This document shows, one piece after another, positions 17,936 through 26,571 of a stretch of DNA of 64,000 nt. Location: NCBI GenBank assembly GCA_020633975.1, contig JACKCR010000002.1:1426001-1490000 (forward strand), read 5' to 3'. The position numbers were made by a program, and so were the translations under genes. Positions within the stretch are counted from its first letter, which is position 1. The number at the start of each line of letters is the position of its first letter. Under the pieces are notes generated by a model. The model was not told the DNA's origin. It saw only the letters and a program-made list of their open reading frames with translations, and did not search any database. The DNA is from Candidatus Eiseniibacteriota bacterium (GTDB lineage: Bacteria > Eisenbacteria > RBG-16-71-46 > CAIMUX01).

Positions 17936-19089
17936 GCCAAACGCCTCAGCTCCTCCTCGTCTCCGATCTGCGCGCGCAGGTCGCCGCCCTCCGGCCGGAA
18001 CTCGACGCGGCCATCTCGCGCGTGCTGACGCGCGGGTGGTTCGTCTTGGGCGAGGAGTGCGCGGAGTTCGAGCTCGAGTTCGCGAACCACCTCGGCGCGA
18101 GATACGCGGTCGGAGTCGCGAACGGCACAGACGCGATCCATCTCGCCCTCCGCGCACTCGACGTCGGCCAAGGAGACCGGGTCCTCACCGCCCCGAACTC
18201 CGCCGTCCCGACCGCATGCGGCATCGTCCAATCTGGAGCGGTCCCTTGCTTCGCCGACGTGGACTTGGAGTACGGACTACTCGATCCTTCGTCCGTCGAA
18301 CGAGAACTCGACTCGCCCGACGGAAGTTCGATCCGCGCGATCGTCGCAGTCCACCTCTATGGCCGCACGGCTCCGATGGGCCCGCTCCTGGAGCTCGCCA
18401 AGGCCCGCGGCATTCCGGTGATCGAAGACGCGGCTCAGGCTCACGGCGCGAGTCGGAACGGCCAGAACGCCGGGACGATCGGCGACCTCGCATGCTGGAG
18501 CTTCTACCCGAGCAAGAACCTCGGTGCTCTCGGAGATGGCGGTGCCGTGAGCGGCATGCGCCCCGAACTCGAAGCCAGACTCCGGCACCTTCGCAACTAC
18601 GGTCAAGAGGACCGCTATCACCACGTCGAACTCGGGTTCAACTCGCGGCTCGATGAGATCCAAGCTGCGGTCCTTCGGGTCAAGCTCGCTCACCTGGATG
18701 CTTGGAACGCGAGGCGACGCGCGATCGCTGGCCAGTATCGGGAAGCGTTCGCGGATCTGCCGCTTCTCACGGCCCGCGAAGACACGGACGCTCCGTCCGT
18801 GGAGCATCTCTTCGTGGTCCGCGTTGCGAACCGGGACCGTCTACGAGCAGAACTGGAAGCGCGAGGAATCGGTACCCAGGTGCACTACCCGATCCCGATC
18901 CACCTGCAGCCGGCCTATCGGTACCTCGGGATCGGAGCCGGACGGTTCCCGAGTGCGGAACTCCGTGCTGGTCAGATCGTGAGCCTACCGCTCTACCCGG
19001 AGATGCGCCGCCGGGACGTCGAACGGGTCATCGACGCGGTGCGCGACTCACTCCAGGGCGAACCCCATCCCGAGGAGGTCTCTGTTTGA
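17932..19089 (+). CDS. DegT/DnrJ/EryC1-type sugar aminotransferase
   Basis: 385 aa from GTG 17932 (GTGA overlap with the SDR gene). PLP-dependent fold type I of the sugar-aminotransferase family: VGVANGTDAIHLALRALDVG (phosphate-binding region), VIEDAAQAHGASRNG with the ring-stacking Asp, SFYPSKNLGALGDGG with Lys195 as the Schiff-base lysine, and the C-terminal VHYPIPIHLQPAYRYLG typical of family members. It should convert a nucleotide-linked keto-sugar to an amino-sugar, normally downstream of a dehydratase such as the neighbouring SDR. Some family members are instead PLP-dependent dehydratases, but those replace the lysine with histidine, which is not the case here. Confidence 0.92.
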   Translation: MSQTPQLLLVSDLRAQVAALRPELDAAISRVLTRGWFVLGEECAEFELEFANHLGARYAVGVANGTDAIHLALRALDVGQGDRVLTAPNSAVPTACGIVQSGAVPCFADVDLEYGLLDPSSVERELDSPDGSSIRAIVAVHLYGRTAPMGPLLELAKARGIPVIEDAAQAHGASRNGQNAGTIGDLACWSFYPSKNLGALGDGGAVSGMRPELEARLRHLRNYGQEDRYHHVELGFNSRLDEIQAAVLRVKLAHLDAWNARRRAIAGQYREAFADLPLLTAREDTDAPSVEHLFVVRVANRDRLRAELEARGIGTQVHYPIPIHLQPAYRYLGIGAGRFPSAELRAGQIVSLPLYPEMRRRDVERVIDAVRDSLQGEPHPEEVSV

Positions 19090-19445
19090 TCCCGCTCCTG
19101 ATCGTGTTCATCGCCGTCTGCTTCTCGGTGACGGGAGAGCTCTTCCTCAAGGCCGGGATGAACGAAATCGGCGCCTTTGGTATCTCGGACCTCATCCCAA
19201 CGATGGGAAGGATCCTGAAGCACCCGAGGATCCTCACCGGATTCGCCAGCATCGGGATCGGCGCCGTGTTCTGGCTCGCGGCACTCGCCAGGGTCGAGCT
19301 GTCCTGGGCCTACCCGATGCTGTCGCTCGGCTACATCCTCGCGCTCGTTCTCTCCGCCCTCTTCCTCGGCGAGTCGATCAGCTTCGTTCGCTGGATCGGT
19401 GTCCTCGTGATCGTGATCGGCGTCATCCTCGTCTCCCGTTCCTGA
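19086..19445 (+). CDS. SMR/EmrE-like small membrane transporter (ArnE-like)
   Basis: 119 aa from TTG 19086, overlapping the aminotransferase stop (TTGA) with GAGGAGG 7 nt upstream. Four hydrophobic segments in the small multidrug-resistance / drug-metabolite fold: IPLLIVFIAVCFSVTGELFL, ILTGFASIGIGAVFWLAALA, SWAYPMLSLGYILALVLSAL and FVRWIGVLVIVIGVILV. The signature FWLAALARVELSWAYPMLSL resembles ArnE/ArnF, which flip undecaprenyl-phosphate-aminoarabinose. Sitting between an aminotransferase and GT-C enzymes, a lipid-linked-sugar flippase is the most economical reading (inference). Confidence 0.8.
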   Translation: MIPLLIVFIAVCFSVTGELFLKAGMNEIGAFGISDLIPTMGRILKHPRILTGFASIGIGAVFWLAALARVELSWAYPMLSLGYILALVLSALFLGESISFVRWIGVLVIVIGVILVSRS

Positions 19446-19451
19446 TCGACG

Positions 19452-20285
19452 ATGGAGCCTCGGGAGTACGAGACACTCGCATCCTTGGAGGACCACTTCT
19501 GGTGGTACCGGGGACTTCATCGTCTCGTCCTGGACCGGATCGCAGACGCCTTCCCCGAACCGCCGAGAGACATACTCGACGCGGGGTGCGGAACCGGCGG
19601 GATGCTACGGAAGCTGGCCGAACGCTACCCATCCGCTCGACTCCGGGGAATCGACTTCAGCCCGCACGCTGTCGCGTTTGCGTCCGGGCGCACCTCGATG
19701 CACGCGCCGACACGAGGGAACGACGCGATATCTACGCATCTTCGCGCAGACCTGGAGTTGGCGAGAGCGAGCGTGTCGGCGGTTCCGTTCCCTGATGCGA
19801 GCTTCGACCTCGTCGTCTCCCTCGACGTGCTCTACCACGCGGGAGTCGAAGACGACGTCGCCGCGATGGCGGAGCTGACGCGAGTGCTTCGGCCAGGCGG
19901 CACGCTCCTTCTCAACCTCCCGGCGTTCGAGTCGCTCCGTTCATCACACGACCGCGCAATCCACACCGCGCGGCGCTATCGCAAGGCGGGCCTCGTCGAC
20001 CGCCTTCGCCGCGCCGGGCTCGAGCCGTTCCGGGTCCACTATTGGAACGGATTCCTCTTCCCTGCACTCGCCGCGGTTCGTTGGCTCCGTCGACGCGAGA
20101 CGCGAGACGACGCCCCGGTCGCACCAAGCGACGTCCGCCCTCTCGCCACGCCGATCAACAGAGCTTTGGAGACCGCACTGGCCGTGGAGCGCGGCTGGTT
20201 GCAACATGCGCCCCTTCCCTTCGGGCTCAGCGTGCTCGCGCTTTCGCATCGTCCCTCTGGAGCGCGGGGAGGCGAGAAGCCGTGA
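19452..20285 (+). CDS. class I SAM-dependent methyltransferase
   Basis: 277 aa, ATG 19452 six nt after the transporter stop. Motif I DILDAGCGTGGMLRKLAERY binds SAM. Post-I acidic RLRGIDFS, motif II SFDLVVSLDVLYHAGVEDDV and motif III VLRPGGTLLLNLPAF follow. The N-terminus EDHFWWYRGLHRLVLD is often seen in methyltransferases of glycan and lipid clusters. Substrate not determined; a sugar, lipid-linked glycan or polyprenol is likely from context. Its stop overlaps the next GTG (GTGA). Confidence 0.88.
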   Translation: MEPREYETLASLEDHFWWYRGLHRLVLDRIADAFPEPPRDILDAGCGTGGMLRKLAERYPSARLRGIDFSPHAVAFASGRTSMHAPTRGNDAISTHLRADLELARASVSAVPFPDASFDLVVSLDVLYHAGVEDDVAAMAELTRVLRPGGTLLLNLPAFESLRSSHDRAIHTARRYRKAGLVDRLRRAGLEPFRVHYWNGFLFPALAAVRWLRRRETRDDAPVAPSDVRPLATPINRALETALAVERGWLQHAPLPFGLSVLALSHRPSGARGGEKP

Positions 20286-22033
20286 GTGAGACGAAGGGGC
20301 GGGTCTCTCCGGTCGACTGGGCATTGCTCGCGATCGCGTTGATCGTGTCGGCCGCGTTCCGGTTCCACGCACTCGGCGCGCAGGGGCTCTGGGTAGACGA
20401 GGCATACACCGTCAACGTGTCGCTCCGTCCACTCGGCGAGCTCTTCGCCCAACTCCGTGCGGACGACGCGCCACCGCTCTACTACCTGCTCCAGTCCGGC
20501 ATCCTCCGCATCTTCGGCACGTCGGAACTCGCCGTCAGGCTTCTCTCGGCCGTGGCGTCGCTCCTCACGACTCTCGTCCTCTGGACCTGGGCTCGTCGGT
20601 TCGGTGCAGCAGGGATCGTCGCTCTGGCCTGGTCCACCACGTCGATCGCGGTGTTCTACGCGCAGCAGGCTCGGAGCTACGCACTCCTCCACCTGGGCGT
20701 CGCATTGCTCCTGTGGCTCGGGACGCGGATCCACGAGTCGTCACGTCCCCGGCCGCGCGACTCATGGTGCTTCCTCCTCACGGCGCTGGGACTTCTCTAC
20801 GCGCACAATCTCGCCGTGTGGACGCTACTCGCCGCGTCCGCCTGGGTTGCGCCCGCCTTCCTGAAGGAGAGACGCACGGGCGGGCTCGTCCTCGGAGCGT
20901 TCGTAGTCGGAAGCATCCCCTGGGCGGTCGCCACGCTCTCCCAGCTCGGCGTTCACACCGAGCTCAACGAATGGATGGGCAAGTGGTGGGAGTCTCACTC
21001 GCTCTGGCTCGGTCCGTTCTACAGCATCGGAGTGTTCGCGAACGGCACCTCGGCCTGGGTGCGCCCCCCGACGCCGTTCCCATCGCTACCGGAAGCCTAC
21101 GCCCTCGCTGCGTATCTGATCTGGGGCGCAGTAGGAGCCGGACTCGCCCTGGCCCTGGTCGGAACGGTCCGGACGAAGCTCCGCCCCCGTGACGTCGGCG
21201 TCTGGGTCCTATTCGCGGCCCCGTTCCTCGGCCTCGTCCTCACCACGTTGATCGTCGGACCGGCGTACGTCGTCGGGCGGACGGACACGTTCGCGCTCGT
21301 TCCGTTCGTGGCACTCGTCGGGTGGGGCTGGAGTCGTCACAAGATCGGGTGGGCGCTCCTTGCGATGTGGATCGCCGTCGGATCGTGGCTCGTCTTCGCG
21401 CCAACCTCGAACCCCAAGTCCACCGACCGCGCGCTCGCCACCTGGATGTCGAACGAGATCGAGACGGGAGATGCCGTCGTCGTCTCCGCACTCGGCCGCC
21501 CGACTCTCGAGTACTACGCGACCCGGAACGGGTGGCGGTCGCGACTGGGCGATCTCCGCGCCTACCCGGCCCTGCTCGACGAAAACCCTGCGGCCGTCTT
21601 CCCGACTCCGATCGACTCCTTGACGTCGTACGCGTCAGAAGCCAAGTCACTCCGTGCGGAATGGGAACGCGCCGGGACTCGGAACGTGTGGATCCTGGCC
21701 GTGCTGCTAGGACCTCAGGGTGCGACCGAGTCGTCTCCAACAGGCACAGACTCGTCGCCCAACGGCGGTGGGGCATCCCCTTCCGCTCGACCAGGCTTCC
21801 CCGCGCCCGGCGCCGTTCCGATGCCCCCTCCTGGCTCGCGCAGCCATCTGACCGCGAACGATCTGCCCTACCCGATGAGCGTCCTCGTCTACACACTTCG
21901 CGGCCTGGAACCGGTCGACGTACTGCGCGAGTATCGGCAGGACTGGGTCGGCGGGGAGCGCGTCGCGCTTCGCATCCCGGCGCGCGAGTTCGTCGTCCTC
22001 GACTCGCTCCAGCCGATCGAGAGCGGACGATGA
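20282..22033 (+). CDS. GT-C membrane glycosyltransferase (ArnT/PMT-like)
   Basis: 583 aa from GTG 20282 (GTGA overlap). About eleven hydrophobic segments. The first periplasmic loop has LWVDEAYTV (Asp39-Glu40), then ADDAPPLYYLLQSGILRIFG, the hallmark of PMT/ArnT (GT39/GT83) enzymes, which use a polyprenyl-phosphate sugar to glycosylate a protein or lipid. An FYAQQARSYALLHLGVALLL segment also matches. The C-terminal 170 residues are periplasmic, with a proline/glycine/serine-rich, probably disordered patch (about 485-520). Acceptor unknown. Overlaps the next gene by ATGA. Confidence 0.85.
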   Translation: MSETKGRVSPVDWALLAIALIVSAAFRFHALGAQGLWVDEAYTVNVSLRPLGELFAQLRADDAPPLYYLLQSGILRIFGTSELAVRLLSAVASLLTTLVLWTWARRFGAAGIVALAWSTTSIAVFYAQQARSYALLHLGVALLLWLGTRIHESSRPRPRDSWCFLLTALGLLYAHNLAVWTLLAASAWVAPAFLKERRTGGLVLGAFVVGSIPWAVATLSQLGVHTELNEWMGKWWESHSLWLGPFYSIGVFANGTSAWVRPPTPFPSLPEAYALAAYLIWGAVGAGLALALVGTVRTKLRPRDVGVWVLFAAPFLGLVLTTLIVGPAYVVGRTDTFALVPFVALVGWGWSRHKIGWALLAMWIAVGSWLVFAPTSNPKSTDRALATWMSNEIETGDAVVVSALGRPTLEYYATRNGWRSRLGDLRAYPALLDENPAAVFPTPIDSLTSYASEAKSLRAEWERAGTRNVWILAVLLGPQGATESSPTGTDSSPNGGGASPSARPGFPAPGAVPMPPPGSRSHLTANDLPYPMSVLVYTLRGLEPVDVLREYRQDWVGGERVALRIPAREFVVLDSLQPIESGR

Positions 22034-24201
22034 CCGGGAACGAAAGGACCGAGGTGAGTAGGTTCGGAAAGGTACCTCTGCTCTACGTGCTCGTGGCCCT
22101 TGCCGCGGTGCTCCCGTTCCTCACTGGACTGGGCAACGGCTTCGTCTTCGATGATCAAGGCCTCGTCCTGGAAAACCCCGCGGTGTGGTCGGACTCACCG
22201 ATCACCCCCTGGCAGAGTCGCTACTGGCCAGAGTCCGACACGGCTGGGCTCTATCGCCCCGTCGCAACGTTCAGCTACTGGCTCGATGGGCGGCTGTTCG
22301 GCAAGTCCCCGGTTGGGTTCTTCACGACGAACTACCTGCTTCACATGCTGGTCTCGCTCCTCGTGCTCTCGTGCCTGCGAGCCCTCTTCCCGACGCGCCA
22401 TCGACTCGCACTCGCGGCTGCCTCGATCTACGCGGTCCATCCTCTGCACTCCGAGGCGGTGGTCGGCATCGCGGGTCGTGCGGAGCTCTGCGCCGCCTTG
22501 GGCGCGCTCCTCGCGTACCGCGTCGGGCTCGTCTGGCTTCGCGGGAGCCAGAACGTTGCGCTCATTCCCCTCTCCGCTCTCGCCCTCCTCCTAGGACTGC
22601 TCGGCAAGGAGAGCGCAACCGGACTCCTACTCGTCCTCGGATTCCACCTCGTCGCGACTCTGTTCGGCTCCGGGTCCTCGCCCAACGCGGAAGAGCGAGC
22701 CCACGCGGCCAGACGCACCGTGATGCTCGGCGTCGGCTGGGGCGTCGCGGTCGCGGTCGCACTCCTCGCCCGTATCCGAGTCCTGGGCGAACTGTTCGCG
22801 CTCGGTCCCGTCACGCAGACAGACAACGTGCTCGCGCATGTCGGGCCCGCTGACAGGATCCTCACCGCGCTCTACGTCCAGGCCTACTCGTTCGGACAGC
22901 TCGTCTGGCCTCGTTCCCTCAGCCCGGACTACAGCTATCCGCAGATCGTGCCGACGGGAGCCCACTCCGTCATCGGCGCGGCCTTCGGAGCGGTGGCACT
23001 TGGCCTCCTCGCGTGGGCACTCGTCCGCCGCGACCTCGAGGTACTCTGGGGGCTGGTGTTTGCAGTCGCCACCGCGATCCTCACCTCGAACCTCGTCTTC
23101 CCGATCGGAACGGTCTATGGGGAACGGCTCGCCTACCTGCCGTCCTTGGGTGTGATCTGGGTTCTCGTCGTGCTGATCGGACGAGTGCTTCGTCCGCGCC
23201 CCCTGGCGATCGCGCTCACAGCGGCCGTGGTCGTCGCGCTCGGCGTGCGGAGTGCGGTGAGGGCCCCGGACTGGAAGACGAACGTGACCCTCTTCGAGGC
23301 GGCTACCCGTACCTCTAGCCACTCGGCCAAGACCTGGACGAACGCCGCCCTCGCGCTGATCAAAGAAGGCAGGATCGAAGACGGGCTCCAGCGCGCGCAG
23401 CGAGCGATCGAGCTGGATGCAACCTATGCCCCGGCGGTTCAGGCGATCGGGAGCGCGCTCGTACAGCTCGGCAAACCGAACGAGGCGATCCCTTGGCTCG
23501 AGAAGAACCGGAACATCGCCGGCAAGCGCGGAACGGAAGCTCTGATCGAGCTCGGAAACGCACAGCTTGCGCTCCAAGACGGAGAGAAGGCGCTCGGTTA
23601 CTTCACCGAAGCTCGGTCCCGGTCCAAGCCGAACGACGAACGATGGATGGTCGGGCTGGCCTCGGCCTACGCCCTGCAATCGAGCTGGTCGGAATCGGTC
23701 CAATACTGGCAGAATGCCGTGGCGATCAAGCCCGAGGATCCGGCGTTCCGCCAGCGGTACGCATACGTTCTCTGGCAGCACGGCGAGCTCGATCAGTCCG
23801 AGGCGATCTATCGAGCCCTCTGGAACGAGAACCGAACCGACCCGGAGCGAGCGAACGAGCTGGCATGGTTCCTGGCGGTCACGGAGAGATATCCGGAGGA
23901 GGCTCTTCGGCTCGCGGCCGACGCCTATGGGCGGCGCCCGGACGCGAACGTCGCCGACACCTGGCTCGAGGCGTGGCTGCAGGCCCGAGGGTGCGAGGAA
24001 GCGCGAGCTTGGCTCGAGGAGACCGAGTTCCCGACTACGATCCGTCAGCCGCTCGAATCGAAACTGGCGGAGCGCTGTGGCGGCTCGGGCAACGTCGGCT
24101 CCTCGAGTGACGTCGGCAGCTCGGGTGTCGTTGGGAGCTCGGGTGACAGCTCGGGCGCCGAACTCGAGGAACGCGAAGAGGAGGATGGACGTGAGCGGTG
24201 A
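22030..24201 (+). CDS. TMTC-like GT-C membrane protein with C-terminal TPRs
   Basis: 723 aa from ATG 22030 (ATGA overlap). The N-terminal about 420 residues are polytopic with the TMTC/DUF1736-type pattern: GFVFDDQGLVLENPAV (Asp41-Asp42 in the first loop), LYRPVATFSYWLDGRLFGKS, NYLLHMLVSLLVL, YAVHPLHSEAVVGIAGRAEL and GLLGKESATGLLLVL. After APDWKTNVTLFEAATR come five or six TPRs (about 430-650). The tail (about 680-723) is Gly/Ser repeats then acidic. Eukaryotic TMTC1-4 use dolichyl-phosphate-mannose to O-mannosylate cadherins with their TPR half near the acceptor. A bacterial protein-O-glycosylation role is suggested but unproven. Confidence 0.82.
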   Translation: MTGNERTEVSRFGKVPLLYVLVALAAVLPFLTGLGNGFVFDDQGLVLENPAVWSDSPITPWQSRYWPESDTAGLYRPVATFSYWLDGRLFGKSPVGFFTTNYLLHMLVSLLVLSCLRALFPTRHRLALAAASIYAVHPLHSEAVVGIAGRAELCAALGALLAYRVGLVWLRGSQNVALIPLSALALLLGLLGKESATGLLLVLGFHLVATLFGSGSSPNAEERAHAARRTVMLGVGWGVAVAVALLARIRVLGELFALGPVTQTDNVLAHVGPADRILTALYVQAYSFGQLVWPRSLSPDYSYPQIVPTGAHSVIGAAFGAVALGLLAWALVRRDLEVLWGLVFAVATAILTSNLVFPIGTVYGERLAYLPSLGVIWVLVVLIGRVLRPRPLAIALTAAVVVALGVRSAVRAPDWKTNVTLFEAATRTSSHSAKTWTNAALALIKEGRIEDGLQRAQRAIELDATYAPAVQAIGSALVQLGKPNEAIPWLEKNRNIAGKRGTEALIELGNAQLALQDGEKALGYFTEARSRSKPNDERWMVGLASAYALQSSWSESVQYWQNAVAIKPEDPAFRQRYAYVLWQHGELDQSEAIYRALWNENRTDPERANELAWFLAVTERYPEEALRLAADAYGRRPDANVADTWLEAWLQARGCEEARAWLEETEFPTTIRQPLESKLAERCGGSGNVGSSSDVGSSGVVGSSGDSSGAELEEREEEDGRER

Positions 24202-26521
24202 GCGGAAGAAGGCGAAGCGACGGGACAAGGGGGCGAGGCCATCGCTACTCGAGCCGCGGAAGGTTCTTCCCATCGTGCTCGTCGCAATCGTCGTCGTCGT
24301 TCTCAGGACCCTGGCCGGAGGAGCGCTGCAGAAGGAGCGTGTTCTTTCCACTCCAGTGCTCGAGGACCGCACCTACGTCACCGCAATCCAGCAGATCCAG
24401 TCGACCGACTTCGACGAGCCCGTGCTGCCTCGAGGCTCCGTGCTCTATCCACGTCTCGTCGGATGGCTACCGGGAATGGCTGAAGGAAGCGTGAAGTCTC
24501 TTCCACTCTTCCAAGGAATCCTCGAGGGGTTGGCCGTACTCCTGCTCGGAGTCTGGGTCGCCTCTCGATGGGGCGTGCTTCCCGCGCTCCTCGGCGGATT
24601 GCTCTACGCGCTCGACCCGGTCGGCGCGTTCTTCGCGGCCCGGGTCGCACCGACCTCTGCGGTCACGCTCCTCTTCGCAGCCGGAGTGGTGCTGCTCGAC
24701 GGATCGGCCGGCTGCTGGAAGAGGTCTCCGCTCGGTTCCCTCACCTTCGGCGTCGTCGCGGCGCTTGGCTTCCTCCTCTCGCCGCTCCTCTTCGCGGTCC
24801 TCGCGCTGGTCGGCGGATACCGGCGATGGACGGTCCCGGCCCCGGACGCGGAGCTCCCGGGCGACGCTCCGGGCAACCGAGCGGGACAGCCCGATGGTCC
24901 CACTCCCGGCCTCGGCCTCCGCCTCACCGGTCTCGGGCTCGCGGTTCTCCCGCTCGTGGTGGCACTGGCGCTCGTCTCGATGAACCATTCGTCGCTTCGC
25001 GACGGCGGCCTCGCACTCTCCTGGGGCACCGGGTACAGCGTGTACAACGCCACGAACGCGGAGACGGGCGGCACTTCCCGTCTGCTCGCCCCCCCGCAGT
25101 GGCGCACCGACGGCGCGATCCGCTCCGACGTGTGGGAAGCCATCGCGAAGGAAGGCAGCTCCTACGACGTGTACCGGTTCTACCTCGCGCGCGGACTCCA
25201 GAGGCTGGTGGAGCGGCCGATCGAGTTCCTCGGAGTGGTGCTCGTGAAGGTCGCAGCCTCCCTGGGAGTATCGCCGCTTCCCGACACTGGCCCGAGCCCG
25301 ACCTTCGTGTTGGAGCGAGCCGGAGGAGCCCTCGCCCTCGGTCGCTGGTCGTTCGCACTGTTTCTCGGTCTCGGCATCGCCGGCTGGCTCGCCGCGCCCC
25401 GCGGCCCGATCCGCCGGGGAGTGTCCCTCGGGCTCCTCGCCGTCGCGGCTACTTCGATCCTGGGGACGACGTCGGCGGCGGCCCGGCAGCCGGGCGTGTT
25501 GCTACTCGCGATGGCCTCTGGCGGCTTCCTCGCCTCGCTTGCAGGCACTCTCGAAGGGGGGCGTGCTCGCTCTGCCCTCCCGTTGATCGCCCTACCCGTC
25601 GCCCTGGGCCTCTCGTTCGTGTTGGGACAGCTCTCGCCGACGGCAGCTCTACTCAACCCTTCGGAGGACTACCGGCTGGCCGGAATCCTCGCCATCTCCG
25701 CGTCACCCCGAGAGGCGATCCCTCTCCTCGAACGCTCGGTGCGCACCAATCCGCAGAATGCCGAGGCGCATGCGAGCCTCGCCCGCGCATACCAGCGCGA
25801 AGGATTGACCGAGAACGCGATGCGGGAGTTCCGCGCGGCGTTCGATGCAGACTCGACCAACGCTACCGTGCTTCTGGGCTTGGCCTCGGTCGAGCAGGAG
25901 CAGCAGAACGCCGGTCGCGCCCTCGATCTCGTGTCGAGGCTCGTCAACCAGCACCCGAACAACCCGCTCTATCTCAACGAAGCGGCACGGATGTTCATCC
26001 AGTCCGGGCGCTGGGACATCGCGAAGCCGCTGCTCCTCCGTGCCCTGGAGATCAAGCCGGACTACCGGACGGCGCAGACGAACTTGGAAGCCGTGACCCA
26101 AGCCGAACTCGAGGCGGAGCGCTCGCTCATCCCGGACGAGATGCGTCTACCGGCGGACGACCCGCTCAACACGACCCTCGGGCAGATCGGTCGCGCCCTC
26201 CAGCAGGGGGACTCCGCGATGGCTGACAGCCTGATCACCGAGATCGAGCAGCAGCGCCCGGATCATGTTCTTCCTCACTGGATGCGTGCTGCGTGGCTCG
26301 CGCGTACCGGTGACCTGGGCGGAGCGACGCGCGCCCTCGAGACGTGCAACCGTCTAGCCCCGTGCCGCCCTGCGATCGCCGGACAACTCGCGCAGATCTA
26401 CGTCCAGCTCGGACGCGAAGCCGACGCGAAGCGGCTCCTGGACGGCTGCATCGCCACCCCCCCGTCGCCGGAGATGGGCCGTCGCCTCGAGCAGGTCCGA
26501 ACGGAACTGCTCGGTTCCTAG
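24191..26521 (+). CDS. membrane protein with TPR tail, GT-C-like
   Basis: 776 aa from GTG 24191, chosen because GAGGAGG lies 6 nt upstream (ATG 24185 is too close to it). The start overlaps the previous gene by 11 nt. A basic N-terminus (KKAKRRDKGARPSLLEPRK) is followed by about ten hydrophobic segments (30-510). The first large loop has SVLYPRLVGWLPG, as in other membrane GT relatives, but no WxDE motif is seen. The C-terminal half (about 510-776) holds six TPR-like units (AHASLARAYQREGLTENAMR, LYLNEAARMFIQSGRWDIAK). It lacks obvious catalytic residues and may be a partner of the two GT-C enzymes upstream. Last gene of the operon. Confidence 0.7.
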   Translation: MSGERKKAKRRDKGARPSLLEPRKVLPIVLVAIVVVVLRTLAGGALQKERVLSTPVLEDRTYVTAIQQIQSTDFDEPVLPRGSVLYPRLVGWLPGMAEGSVKSLPLFQGILEGLAVLLLGVWVASRWGVLPALLGGLLYALDPVGAFFAARVAPTSAVTLLFAAGVVLLDGSAGCWKRSPLGSLTFGVVAALGFLLSPLLFAVLALVGGYRRWTVPAPDAELPGDAPGNRAGQPDGPTPGLGLRLTGLGLAVLPLVVALALVSMNHSSLRDGGLALSWGTGYSVYNATNAETGGTSRLLAPPQWRTDGAIRSDVWEAIAKEGSSYDVYRFYLARGLQRLVERPIEFLGVVLVKVAASLGVSPLPDTGPSPTFVLERAGGALALGRWSFALFLGLGIAGWLAAPRGPIRRGVSLGLLAVAATSILGTTSAAARQPGVLLLAMASGGFLASLAGTLEGGRARSALPLIALPVALGLSFVLGQLSPTAALLNPSEDYRLAGILAISASPREAIPLLERSVRTNPQNAEAHASLARAYQREGLTENAMREFRAAFDADSTNATVLLGLASVEQEQQNAGRALDLVSRLVNQHPNNPLYLNEAARMFIQSGRWDIAKPLLLRALEIKPDYRTAQTNLEAVTQAELEAERSLIPDEMRLPADDPLNTTLGQIGRALQQGDSAMADSLITEIEQQRPDHVLPHWMRAAWLARTGDLGGATRALETCNRLAPCRPAIAGQLAQIYVQLGREADAKRLLDGCIATPPSPEMGRRLEQVRTELLGS

Positions 26522-26571
26522 GGACGATCCTCTGTCGGAACGGCCACACGCCGCCTAGAGACCGAGTCCGA

